The translations under genes and the position numbers were made by a program. Positions 30,609-42,455 of a stretch of DNA of 52,820 nucleotides are shown piece after piece. The notes under the pieces were generated by a model. The model did not search any database, was not told where the DNA came from, and saw only the letters and a list, made by a program, of their open reading frames with translations. Every line of letters starts with the position of its first letter. Positions within the stretch are counted from its first letter, which is position 1. The stretch spans positions 1 through 52,820 of the forward strand of contig JAGBDZ010000009.1 in the NCBI GenBank assembly GCA_017937215.1, in the 5' to 3' direction. The DNA comes from Akkermansia sp. GTDB lineage: Bacteria; Verrucomicrobiota; Verrucomicrobiia; Verrucomicrobiales; Akkermansiaceae.

Positions 30609-31156
30609 GTATTGATACAGATAATTTACCTCCTGTTCCTAGTGGTGGACTTTGCGAACAGGCTTGGGCTGAGTTCAGAAAATGCCTGCGAAAAGATAAT
30701 TACGGTCGCATGTCGGGCAGGGCAGGGCGCTTCGAGTATTGGTCTGCGACCATCATTGGTTCTCTCATCACATTGCTACCTCTGCCGTTTCTCCTTATAC
30801 CTTTTGCAATAATACAAGCATTATTTCTTCTAATAAGCTTATACTTAATAGTTTATCTAGCTTTACCGCTTATTTCAGTCTATGTGCGGCGACTTCATGA
30901 TGTCGGTTATAGTGGTTATTGGATAGCTTTCCACTACGCAATCGTTGCAATCGTATTTGCTGTTGCTGTTTTTCATGCAACACAGGCTGCAATGATAGAT
31001 TTGAGTCTTTCTTACATTATCGAAGAAACAAAGTTCCACATGGAACATTTATTCCGTTATACCAGCTTGCCGACAACGTTGCTTTCTCTTTTCTTATTCC
31101 TTCTCACAGTCTTGCCTGGAAATACTACTTCAAATAAATATGGTGACAAAGTCTGA
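30605..31156 (+). CDS. DUF805 membrane protein
   Basis: 183 residues, the shortest of the three paralogues, without zinc ribbon. The DUF805 hallmarks are MSGRAGRFEYWSATIIG near residue 38, four membrane helices, SVYVRRLHDVGYSGYW and the ending NTTSNKYGDKV. The ATG overlaps the previous stop (ATGA), and its own last 17 bp overlap the start of miaA, so translation is coupled along the operon. A parS variant is encoded here in a different frame from the other two genes, as F-H-M-E (residues 144-147). Confidence 0.83.
   Translation: MSIDTDNLPPVPSGGLCEQAWAEFRKCLRKDNYGRMSGRAGRFEYWSATIIGSLITLLPLPFLLIPFAIIQALFLLISLYLIVYLALPLISVYVRRLHDVGYSGYWIAFHYAIVAIVFAVAVFHATQAAMIDLSLSYIIEETKFHMEHLFRYTSLPTTLLSLFLFLLTVLPGNTTSNKYGDKV
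31032..31047. promoter_or_regulatory. parS-type ParB site 6, inside a gene
   Basis: AGTTCCACATGGAACA, identical to site 5 but read in frame +1 of the third DUF805 gene (K-F-H-M-E-H). Confidence 0.65.
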
Positions 31157-32066
31157 TATAAATGTTCCACATGGAACAAAACCACTTTTCATTCTTGGAC
31201 CCACAGGAAGCGGAAAGAGTGCAGTAGCGGTTGCATTGGCTGAATTACTCGGAAATGCTCAAATTATAAGTACGGATGCGTATCAAGTCTACAAACGCAT
31301 GCCTATAATCACTGCTGCGCCTAGTTTGGAGGAGATGTGCCGCGTGAAACATCATTTGGTGGGCTTTATGGAGCCCACGGAGAATAATGATGCGGCCGAA
31401 CATGCGCGCCGCGCAGAGCAAATTTCTGATGAAATGAAAAAGGGTGGCATGCTACCCATACACACAGGAGGCTCAGGGCTTTACGTTAAGTTTATCACCC
31501 ACGGAATTTCCCCTGCGCCACCCTCAGATGCAGCTCTTCGAGAGGAATTGAATGCGCTTTCGCTGGAAGAAGCGGTACGTCGATTGCAGGAAGCAGACCC
31601 GGAGGGGGCTGCAGCTACCGATTTGCATAACCAGCGCTATGTGGTACGCAATCTCGAAATAGTGCTTCTGGGAGGCAAGCCACTTTCCTACTGGCGGAAC
31701 AACTGGCAGGAGCCGGCCGGACCCGGATTCTGTATCGTCCGCGATACGGCAGAGCTGGATGCGCGCATAGCCCGGCGCACCGAGCAGATGCTGCGCGATG
31801 GCGCGATTGAAGAGGTTGCCGCGCTGGAGGGCCTCACGCTCTCTACAACGGCCTCAAAGACGCTTGGGCTGTCACAGGTTCAGAATTACCTGAAAGGCCG
31901 TTTAACGCGCTCTGAGCTCGTTTCTGAGATAAGTCTGGCCACGCGTCAGTATGCAAAGCGGCAGCGCACCTGGTTGAGGCGCGAAAAGTGGCTCACGCCC
32001 ATCGAGGTCGGGGCAGGGGAGAGTGCGGAGCGGATAGCGGGCAGAATAGCTGCTTTACTCCACTGA
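31140..32066 (+). CDS. miaA: tRNA dimethylallyltransferase
   Basis: 308 residues. It adds a dimethylallyl group to A37 of tRNAs reading UNN codons, the first step to ms2i6A. The P-loop GPTGSGKS is at residues 20-27, followed by STDAYQVYK, KHHLVGFM, HTGGSGLYVKF and DLHNQRYVVRNLEI, and the C-terminal RQYAKRQRTWLRRE. The start ATG 31140 lies inside the end of the third DUF805 gene. Residues 1-14 are a short extension before the core strand; part of it (VPHG) is dictated by an embedded parS site in frame +2. It converges with and overlaps the following minus-strand gene by 12 bp. Confidence 0.95.
   Translation: MVTKSDINVPHGTKPLFILGPTGSGKSAVAVALAELLGNAQIISTDAYQVYKRMPIITAAPSLEEMCRVKHHLVGFMEPTENNDAAEHARRAEQISDEMKKGGMLPIHTGGSGLYVKFITHGISPAPPSDAALREELNALSLEEAVRRLQEADPEGAAATDLHNQRYVVRNLEIVLLGGKPLSYWRNNWQEPAGPGFCIVRDTAELDARIARRTEQMLRDGAIEEVAALEGLTLSTTASKTLGLSQVQNYLKGRLTRSELVSEISLATRQYAKRQRTWLRREKWLTPIEVGAGESAERIAGRIAALLH
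31163..31178. promoter_or_regulatory. parS-type ParB site 7, inside miaA
   Basis: TGTTCCACATGGAACA, identical to site 1, read in frame +2 near the N-terminus of miaA (N-V-P-H-G-T). Confidence 0.75.
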
Positions 32067-32666
32067 GGTACCGGTTTCAAAGAGGCCCTCGTGTTCTGCG
32101 AAGGAGACCTTGGTGGCCAGCTCGCGGATATTGCGTTCGGAGAGGGGGCCGTCGTATTCCTTGGAGGTGACGCAGGGCACGCAATCGCGCAGCGCGGGGT
32201 CGTTCACCAGGGCAGGGAGGTTCACGCTGGAGTTCTGGGCATCCCACATACCGGTGAGGCAGCCGACCACGAGAATCTCGGCAAAGGATTCGCAGCGGTT
32301 GATGAGGTAGGTGATGCACTCCGGCGAGTAGAATTCCGTCAGGTTCATCTCATCCAGCTCCAGCGCTTGCATAAGCTCCATTTTGAGGTTATCCAGGCTG
32401 TAGTTTTTCGGTGCAATCATTTCCACCTTCACGTCCCAGTATGCGGCGTCAGCGCGGTGGAGCAGACATTCCCAGAAACGCCCTTTGCGCTTGCTGCTTA
32501 CGCCTACGATGCGGCTGAAGGCGCCATCCATGTAACAATTGGAGCCTACCCAGGAATCACGCTTCTGGAGCACATCCAGACCGGGCACACCCAGCTGCCA
32601 CGGGGCTGTAATCAGCTCCGGGTAGGTGACTTTGCCATTTCGGATAAGGATGAGGGGGAAGCGCAT
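32055..32666 (-). CDS. Hypothetical protein
   Basis: 203 residues with no signal peptide or membrane helix. I do not recognise a family. It is acidic, with conserved-looking phrases such as WVGSNCYMDGAFSRIVGVSSKRKGRFWECLLHRADAAYWDVKVE. The start is ATG 32666 (MRFPLILIRNG), supported by a promoter ending 10 nt upstream; the longer frame (32705) covers that promoter. Its end overlaps the convergent miaA gene by 12 bp. Confidence 0.7.
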   Translation of the reverse strand: MRFPLILIRNGKVTYPELITAPWQLGVPGLDVLQKRDSWVGSNCYMDGAFSRIVGVSSKRKGRFWECLLHRADAAYWDVKVEMIAPKNYSLDNLKMELMQALELDEMNLTEFYSPECITYLINRCESFAEILVVGCLTGMWDAQNSSVNLPALVNDPALRDCVPCVTSKEYDGPLSERNIRELATKVSFAEHEGLFETGTSVE

Positions 32667-32676
32667 GAGGTGCGGT

Positions 32677-32705
32677 ATTCTGCACGAATGCCGCTGCTTA
32701 GTCAA
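32677..32705 (-). promoter_or_regulatory. Promoter of the hypothetical gene
   Basis: TTGACT (32700-32705), 17 bp, CAGAAT (32677-32682), then 10 nt to ATG 32666. Confidence 0.65.
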
Positions 32706-32770
32706 CGAAAATATGTGTTTCTTTTGTCAGTAATACTTAAAACTTAGAAACAACAGGCTCGTGAAGCACC

Positions 32771-32810
32771 AAAAAAGCGCCCCCCTTTCCTCAGCAGGGA
32801 AGGGGGGCGC
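32771..32810 (-). terminator. carB terminator
   Basis: GCGCCCCCCTT (32777-32787) pairs with AAGGGGGGCGC (32800-32810), with further pairing inside. On the minus strand TTTTTT follows. It lies 20 bp beyond the carB stop. Confidence 0.9.
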
Positions 32811-32830
32811 GAAAAACGCGGTCAATCGGA

Positions 32831-36052
<3,222 letters not shown>

Positions 36053-36208
36053 GGTCAGTGTAAACTTGCAGATATATGCCACATCTCGACCCAAAATGCA
36101 AGACTTATGTGCTCTGATTTCCAAAAAAAGTTATCGGATAAGCGTAAATTCTCACAGGTTTACACCATTTGTAACCGCTGCGGGTATATTGTATGAACTA
36201 ATTGGGGT

Positions 36209-36237
36209 TTGAGGTAACAGCGGAAATGAGATACAAT
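36209..36237 (+). promoter_or_regulatory. Promoter of the alpha-2-macroglobulin-like gene
   Basis: TTGAGG (36209-36214), 17 bp, TACAAT (36232-36237), then 9 nt to ATG 36247. It lies in the 194-bp divergent intergenic region with carB. Confidence 0.75.
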
Positions 36238-36246
36238 GGGCGCGGT

Positions 36247-39200
36247 ATGCTGCATTTTGCACGAAAGATTTTCATATTTGCCCAGTCTGCGCTGTGGGTG
36301 GCGTGGGCGGATTCCGTGTCGTATTGGGAGCGACAAGGTTGTGTCAATATCAACTTTGATGAGCCGGTGGTGAGCCGCAGTATGGTAGAGAACCAGTATC
36401 TGAGCGGCACCAGCGCGGCGGATAAAGGGCACGATTTATTCACTATCAGCGGAGATGAGGCTCACCCGCCGCGCGTGGTGTGGGTCAATATGGACTGCCT
36501 GCGCATCGAGCCCGCGCCGGGTACCAGCATCCGGACGGAATACAAGCTGCAGTTCCGCCAGGATGTGCGCTACCTGAGCGGGCGTGGTCTGCAGCAGCGG
36601 GAGTTCCGATTTCACGCGCCGGAAACCATGCTGGTGAGTGAGGAGCTGCGTTCCTACCCGAATGGCGCAGCACTGGTTTCAGCGCAGCATCAGTTCACCG
36701 AGGAAGCCCGCAACCTCAACTCGCAGAGCAAGGTGCGCTATGTCTTCAAACGCGTGAAGATGGACGATAAGGGCGATTTTTTTGAGACCGGCGAAACGGC
36801 CGGTGGTATCGTGGAGCAGGCGCGCCTGTGCCATGGTAACAGTTACAGTGTGTTGCGTTCGCTGGCGTTGCGCGGGGTGAAGTGGGAAGCGCTGCAGCAG
36901 GATATGCCGCTGCAGGGCTATGTGCTGGTTCGCCCGGACCGCCAGTTGCCGGCGGACAGCATCTGGCGCCTCACCGCCACGGCAGAGCAGGGCAGCGCGT
37001 TCCGCGACAGCAACCTGGGCGATATTCACGTGAGCCGCACCCTGCGTGCCACGATGGAGCAGGGGGCTTTGAAAAATGAGCAGGGGGCTGCTACCAATGT
37101 GGTGGCGCTGCTGCTGAACTCCCCGGTGGAAAAAGAGCGCCTGCAGCAGGCTTTCCGCGAGATGCGCCTCACGCTCGATGGCGTGGAAACCACCCTCTCG
37201 GAGGACGGCACCTGCCGCACCGCCACGGTGAATGGCCGCGAGGTGCGTGTGCGCTACCTGGGCCCCATCGAAAGCCAGGAATTCACTCTGAAAGCCGCCA
37301 ACCCCGAAGACCGCGACGAGGACGAGGAATGGGTGGACGAGAAGAACACCACCCGCCTGGTGGTGAAATACCGCCACCCCTCTGCGGCCAACGGCATGCA
37401 ACTGGCGCTGGAGGCTACCACCCCCATGCTGGCGGAGTGCACCCTGAAAGCCGGGCTGGAGGGCACGCTGGGGCTTCGCCTGGAGCAGGATTTCACCTGC
37501 CGCCTGAGCGTCACCCCCATGGCGCCGACCCTCAACACCGGAGGAATGCATTACCTGCCGCTGAAAGGGAACCACAAGCTGGAACTGCCCGGGGTGAATG
37601 GCAGCAAAGTTCGCGCCCGCCTGCGCCACTGGAATGCCGGCGAGCTGGAAAACGCTCTGCCCAAAGTGCGCCAGCATCTCGAGCAGCAGGAGCGCCGCAG
37701 CAACCTGGTAGACCTTCATTTTGACCGCGCGGTAACGCAGGCTCGCATTAATGCCGGGCTGGCCAAGGAAGAGGATATGCCCGCCCGCCCGGAGGGCTAC
37801 GACCGCGCCTGGGAGGTGTTTCAGCAGCGCATTTTCCTGCAAGGCGCCGGCGGCCATTGTTTTGCAGAGCAGGAAATCACCCTGCCGGGCGCGGAAAACC
37901 CACTGGTGGGCGATTGCCCGGTGAAAGTAGATTTGGATGCCCTCTGCGGCCAGGAGGCCAGGCCGGGGCTCTACCTGCTGGAGCTGGATTTCTACCCCTC
38001 GGAAACGGTGGCGGCCGCAGCCCGCAGCCTGGGGCTGGACCCGGAAAATATGGTGCTGCGTCGTGATGTGCTCATCAATGTTTCTGATTTGGCGCTGTGC
38101 ATCATCGGCGCCTCGGAGGATGAATATCCCGCGCTGGTGTTGCGCCACAGCGATGCCATGGCGGTGGATGGCGCAGTGGTCACCTGCCTGGGCAGCGAGG
38201 AGAAGAAGCCTCTGGTGGTGCAGCAAGGCTGCGTGAATCTGCCGCAGATGCAGGGGTCAGTGCTCCTGCAGCATGGCGAGGATTATTGCGTCGTGCAGCC
38301 GCTCCCGCACGATTGGGAGCAGCACGCCCGGCTCAATACCAAGGCCGAGGGGCGCGAGCTCCGTGCCATGCTCTGGACTGACCGCAATCTCTACCGCCCC
38401 GGCGAGAAGATTTATGTGCGCGGTTACCTGCGCGCGGTGGATGCGCTCAACCGCATTTCACACTCGAAGCACCGTGAGCTGGAGCTGCATTTTGAAGCCC
38501 CGGATGGCACCAGCCTTTTCAAGCGCACCTTCGAGGTGGATGAATACGGCGCTTTCAGCCAGGAACTCACCCTGCCGGAAGGCGACGAGGACGTGTGCGG
38601 CGCCTACACCGTGCGCGTGGGCACCACGCTGCCCCGCACCCTGGCCCGCCACGAGGTGCGCTGCGAGGTATTCCGCCGCGATGCCTTTACCGTCACCTGC
38701 GAGGAACTTACCGAGAAAGTAGCGCCGGAGGAAATAGTGCTTAAGGTAAAGGCAGCGGATTTCAACGGTGTGCCGCTGACCACCGGACGCGCGGAGATTC
38801 GCGTGACCAGTGATGCACCTGTGCAAGGTGCCCGCGAAACGACCAGCGGCGGCCGCAAGCGCTACGTGGTGCAGCAGGAGTTGCCGTTGGCGGCCGATGG
38901 CACAGCGGAGTTCCGCTTCCCCTTCGGTGAGATAGGGAGGCACTCTTTCTTCGTGAACTACACCGGCTCCGTGGCCAATGATCGCCAGGAAATGCGCAGA
39001 TTTGCAGGTGGTGGTGAATACCAGCCTGCTGAGGTGCTGCCCGACATTGAGGAAGGCGAGCACCTGAGCCTGCGCTGCGCCCGCTGCGGCGAAATCTTAC
39101 ACTATGGGCAGAGCGTGAAGGTAACCCTGCGCGGCACTCGCCGCCGGACCACCCCGCTGCCGAACGGATTTGTGCTCATTCGCCTGCAGGAGGAGGAAAT

Positions 39201-42042
39201 ATGGTCCCGGTGGGTTACAGTGCCGGCTGATACGCAGGTATTCGAACTGCCGCTCAGCGAGCTCATGCGGCAGAACCGCAGTGATTTTGGTGATGAATTC
39301 CAAGTGGAAATCATGGGGCGTGACCTGTATGGCCGCGTGTTCAGCCGCGCGTTTACCCGCTGGGCCGGCCCCTCTGCGGTGCAGGAGGCTCATTTCCGCC
39401 TGGGTTCCAGTGCAGATGGCCAGCGCATGGTGCTCGAATCCGGCATGGATGGTCAGGGTGTGCTGGTGGTGACCTGCGGCCAGCGTTCACGCGTGATGCC
39501 CATCACCGTGCAGCGCGGGCGTCATGAATTTGCTGCACCCCTCATGGATGACGAGGGAGGCCGGGTGCAGGTGCATGCCATTCTGCCTTGCCGCAACGCC
39601 GGAACCGGCGTGATTGAACGCCTGCTGACAGATGATACCGTGCTCAACCCGCCCGCGCCGCAGCGCGAGCTGCAGGTGGAGTTGCAGCTGCCCACTGAGG
39701 CGGTGCGCCCCGGTACCCAGCAGGTGCTGGGTGGGCGCGTTACGCTGCCCAATGGCGTGGCTGCCGAGGCGGTAGTAACGCTCTATGCGGTGGATGCCGG
39801 CATGCTTTCCCAGAACCGCTGCGAACTGCCGGATGTGGCCGGGGAGCTCAGTTTCAAACTGCGTGCGCTGCGGCTGTACCCCCGCCTGGTACGCCCGGAA
39901 AGCTGGGTGCTCATACCTGCATATAAACCGCTGGTCGGTTTGTGGCAAGGCGAAGGGCTCCAGCCCGATGGCGCCTGGAAGCATATGCCCTGGTGGATGA
40001 TGGAGCATCCGTTGCATCTGCCGGATTGGATGACCGGGCGCGCTAGCCCTGATGTATACCGGGCTAAGGCCCGGGCCGAGGGGGAGAATCCGTGGTCAGA
40101 AAAACTTCCACTGGAGGCATCAGGAGAATCGCCTCAGCCTCGCGTGCGTACCAATTTCAATCCGCTGGCGGTGTGGCGCAGCGCCCTGAAAACCGATGCG
40201 CAGGGGTATTTCTCCACCATCTGCACCATGCCGGATACGCTGACCACCTACCGCGTGATTGCCGTGGCGGCAGATAAGGAGGGTGGCCGCTTTGCTACGA
40301 AGGAAGGTCAGTTCACTGTGAACCAGCCTGTGATGCTCACGGCGGGCGCTCCGCACTTCATGAATGCGGGTGATGTGGCGCAGATTCCCGTGACCGTGAC
40401 CAATAATACCCCTGCCGAGGGCACCTGGCAGGTGCAGATGGCAGGCGGCGGCGAGCCGCAGCAGGTTACTCTGGCTGCCGGTGATTCTGCTACGCTGTAT
40501 TTTGAAGTAACTGCCGCTCAGCCCGGCACTCAGAGCTGCCGTTGGACTGCCAGCGGTGCCACCGGTGAGGATGCCGTGCAGGTGCAGTTTGAGGTACTGT
40601 ATCCTGCGCCGCTGCTCAAGGAAGCGCACCACCTGGTGCTCAACCCGGGGCAGGGCACCTTGGTACCGAGTGAGAAACTGGCGGCCGAACTGGCCCAGGC
40701 GCCAGGCTGCGAAGTGGAGGTCCAGGTGTCGGCCAATCCGCTGCTGCACCTGCAGGGCGGGGTGGATTTCCTGCTGGAATCTCCCGCCGGCCACAGCGAG
40801 TATGCGGCTTCGGCGCTGATGCCCTGGCTGCTGTATGACCGCCTGGCTCCGCTTTGTCCGCGCCTGGCACAGACCCCCGCAGACCACGTGCGCAGCACGG
40901 TGACCCGTAGTGTGGAGCAGCTGCTCAGCCACCAGAATGAGGACGGTGGCCTGTCTTTCTGGCCCGGTGCCGGGAAGAGCGATTTGTGGGTGAGTGCCCA
41001 CGTGGCCATGGTACTGCGCATGGCCGAGGAGCGCGGATTCGACCTTCCCTGGCCCCGCTGGTACAAGCTGCTGGAGTATCTCCGGAAGGCCGATATGCAG
41101 TCGGCCGGCCCGCTCACCCGCTACGAGGTGGCCCGGGCCTTGCAGAATCGCGAGGCTCAGCGCGATGCGCTAAAGGCCGCTCTGGCCGTTATGTCCGAAT
41201 CGCCGGGCGGTGACTCGGTGCGCGCCGATATCGAATTCCTCGAGTACCTGCGCACCAACAACGACGGCCGGCACGAGGCTTTCCTGCGCTGGATGCGCAC
41301 CCGCGCTGCCGATTACCGCCACCACAGCAGCTGGAGCAGCGCCTGGTCGCTCTATGCCCTCATGACCTACGTGGGCAATTCCCCCGGTGCCCAGGTGCAT
41401 GCTGAAATCACTACACCTGATGGTTTCCCCATGCCGCTGAACCGTGGGGTGCAGACCCTGCAGAACCTGGCGCTGGATGCCGCCATCTCCGCCCGCAGCG
41501 GCACTGTGTATGCTGTGCTTCGCGCCAAGGCACGCCCGCAGCAGACCGAGTACCCCGGCGTGACTGAGCACGGCCTGCAGATGACTCGCCAGTATGAAAA
41601 GCAGGGCGAGGATGGCATCTGGCGCCCGGCTACGGACTTTGCCGTGGGCGATGTGGTGCGCGTCACCCTCACCTGCGCCAAGGCCTCTGCACAGGAGCTC
41701 TACCACCTGGAGTTGGAGGATAATCTGCCCGCCTGCATGGAGGCTATCAACCCCGCATTGCCTGGCCAGGCGGCCGGACTCGAACCTCTGAGCTGGAGCG
41801 ACTGTTTTGACCATGCCGAATACCTGGCCGACCGCGTGCGCGGCTTCTGCACCCGCTGGCCCGGGCAGGACATAGTGAACCTCCGCTACTACGCACGCGT
41901 GAAGCGCGCCGGCAGCGCTATTGCTCCGCCCGCCCAGGCTCGGCTCCACTACGAACCGCAGACCTATGGCCTCTCTCCCAGCGCGCGGATTGAGGTCCGG
42001 GCGTCCGGGGCGGGCACTGGCGCCACCAGAAGCACCCTGTGA
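36247..42042 (+). CDS. Secreted alpha-2-macroglobulin-like protein lacking the thioester
   Basis: 1931 residues. The signal peptide (FIFAQSALWVAWA) has no lipobox, so it is periplasmic or exported rather than a lipoprotein. A macroglobulin MG2-type segment TDRNLYRPGEKIYVRGYLRA lies near residue 715. The A2M domain (WRSALKTDAQGYFSTICTMPDTLTTYRVIAVA) is near 1308-1340. The alpha-toroid region follows, where the family thioester CxEQ should be; here the aligned residues are H1516-S-E-Y1519, so no covalent trapping is possible. In this it resembles YfaS-type rather than YfhM-type proteins. The usual partner gene pbpC is not adjacent. Start ATG 36247 is set by the promoter 9 nt upstream. Confidence 0.9.
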   Translation: MLHFARKIFIFAQSALWVAWADSVSYWERQGCVNINFDEPVVSRSMVENQYLSGTSAADKGHDLFTISGDEAHPPRVVWVNMDCLRIEPAPGTSIRTEYKLQFRQDVRYLSGRGLQQREFRFHAPETMLVSEELRSYPNGAALVSAQHQFTEEARNLNSQSKVRYVFKRVKMDDKGDFFETGETAGGIVEQARLCHGNSYSVLRSLALRGVKWEALQQDMPLQGYVLVRPDRQLPADSIWRLTATAEQGSAFRDSNLGDIHVSRTLRATMEQGALKNEQGAATNVVALLLNSPVEKERLQQAFREMRLTLDGVETTLSEDGTCRTATVNGREVRVRYLGPIESQEFTLKAANPEDRDEDEEWVDEKNTTRLVVKYRHPSAANGMQLALEATTPMLAECTLKAGLEGTLGLRLEQDFTCRLSVTPMAPTLNTGGMHYLPLKGNHKLELPGVNGSKVRARLRHWNAGELENALPKVRQHLEQQERRSNLVDLHFDRAVTQARINAGLAKEEDMPARPEGYDRAWEVFQQRIFLQGAGGHCFAEQEITLPGAENPLVGDCPVKVDLDALCGQEARPGLYLLELDFYPSETVAAAARSLGLDPENMVLRRDVLINVSDLALCIIGASEDEYPALVLRHSDAMAVDGAVVTCLGSEEKKPLVVQQGCVNLPQMQGSVLLQHGEDYCVVQPLPHDWEQHARLNTKAEGRELRAMLWTDRNLYRPGEKIYVRGYLRAVDALNRISHSKHRELELHFEAPDGTSLFKRTFEVDEYGAFSQELTLPEGDEDVCGAYTVRVGTTLPRTLARHEVRCEVFRRDAFTVTCEELTEKVAPEEIVLKVKAADFNGVPLTTGRAEIRVTSDAPVQGARETTSGGRKRYVVQQELPLAADGTAEFRFPFGEIGRHSFFVNYTGSVANDRQEMRRFAGGGEYQPAEVLPDIEEGEHLSLRCARCGEILHYGQSVKVTLRGTRRRTTPLPNGFVLIRLQEEEIWSRWVTVPADTQVFELPLSELMRQNRSDFGDEFQVEIMGRDLYGRVFSRAFTRWAGPSAVQEAHFRLGSSADGQRMVLESGMDGQGVLVVTCGQRSRVMPITVQRGRHEFAAPLMDDEGGRVQVHAILPCRNAGTGVIERLLTDDTVLNPPAPQRELQVELQLPTEAVRPGTQQVLGGRVTLPNGVAAEAVVTLYAVDAGMLSQNRCELPDVAGELSFKLRALRLYPRLVRPESWVLIPAYKPLVGLWQGEGLQPDGAWKHMPWWMMEHPLHLPDWMTGRASPDVYRAKARAEGENPWSEKLPLEASGESPQPRVRTNFNPLAVWRSALKTDAQGYFSTICTMPDTLTTYRVIAVAADKEGGRFATKEGQFTVNQPVMLTAGAPHFMNAGDVAQIPVTVTNNTPAEGTWQVQMAGGGEPQQVTLAAGDSATLYFEVTAAQPGTQSCRWTASGATGEDAVQVQFEVLYPAPLLKEAHHLVLNPGQGTLVPSEKLAAELAQAPGCEVEVQVSANPLLHLQGGVDFLLESPAGHSEYAASALMPWLLYDRLAPLCPRLAQTPADHVRSTVTRSVEQLLSHQNEDGGLSFWPGAGKSDLWVSAHVAMVLRMAEERGFDLPWPRWYKLLEYLRKADMQSAGPLTRYEVARALQNREAQRDALKAALAVMSESPGGDSVRADIEFLEYLRTNNDGRHEAFLRWMRTRAADYRHHSSWSSAWSLYALMTYVGNSPGAQVHAEITTPDGFPMPLNRGVQTLQNLALDAAISARSGTVYAVLRAKARPQQTEYPGVTEHGLQMTRQYEKQGEDGIWRPATDFAVGDVVRVTLTCAKASAQELYHLELEDNLPACMEAINPALPGQAAGLEPLSWSDCFDHAEYLADRVRGFCTRWPGQDIVNLRYYARVKRAGSAIAPPAQARLHYEPQTYGLSPSARIEVRASGAGTGATRSTL

Positions 42043-42080
42043 AAGTGTAGGCGATAACTGAAAATCACAGCTGGATTTTG

Positions 42081-42109
42081 TCCCCTCTCCGCCGTCAGCG
42101 GAGAGGGGA
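42081..42109 (+). terminator. Terminator-like hairpin after the macroglobulin gene
   Basis: TCCCCTCTCCGC (42081-42092) pairs perfectly with GCGGAGAGGGGA (42098-42109) around a 5-nt loop. The U-run is poor (TTCCGATT). Confidence 0.6.
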
Positions 42110-42202
42110 TTCCGATTATCTGGAGGGCGGCTTGTCAGCCGGGGTATTCATCGGGAAATTTGAAAATCATGTGCCTTCATCTTGCTTTGTTCCCTACGTG
42201 TC

Positions 42203-42387
42203 ATCGCATTTCAAGTGCGATTCACCAATTTCAGCGGCAAGTCGCTGATATTAAATATGTATATTTGGAGCATATTGTTATCATGCTCCAAATTCGCACA
42301 CATAAAAAAGCGCGACTTTCCCTTGCAGCAAGCTGAAATTTAACCATTTTTTTCATTTTTCCCTGTACATCGCACTTGAAATGCGTT
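42203..42387. repeat. Nested inverted repeats upstream of the autotransporter
   Basis: The outer arms ATCGCATTTCAAGTGCG (within 42203-42221) and its perfect inverted copy (42369-42385) match over 17 bp. Inside lie AATTTCAGC (42227-42235)/GCTGAAATT (42332-42340), AAGTCGC (42239-42245)/GCGACTT (42312-42318) and an 11-bp hairpin ATTTGGAGCAT (42263-42273)/ATGCTCCAAAT (42283-42293), nearly concentric. Each outer arm is also palindromic by itself (CGCAyTT-n-AArTGCG). It could be an invertible promoter segment, a MITE-like relic or a double operator. The rest of 42043-42455 shows no gene. Confidence 0.8.
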
Positions 42388-42404
42388 ATAGTAAACATAG
42401 TGTT
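42377..42404 (+). promoter_or_regulatory. Possible autotransporter promoter
   Basis: TTGAAA (42377-42382), inside the right outer inverted repeat, then 16 bp, then TAGTGT (42399-42404). A second -10-like TACAAT is at 42434-42439 without a good -35. Weak compared with the other promoters. Confidence 0.35.
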
Positions 42405-42455
42405 AAGCAGAAGAACTGTCGACACGCTTCTTTTACAATTTCACCTCAGACACTT

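Noticed and set aside
31336..31351. Further parS-like sequence TGTGCCGCGTGAAACA in miaA
   Set aside because: Two mismatches at conserved positions and a different half-site from the other seven.
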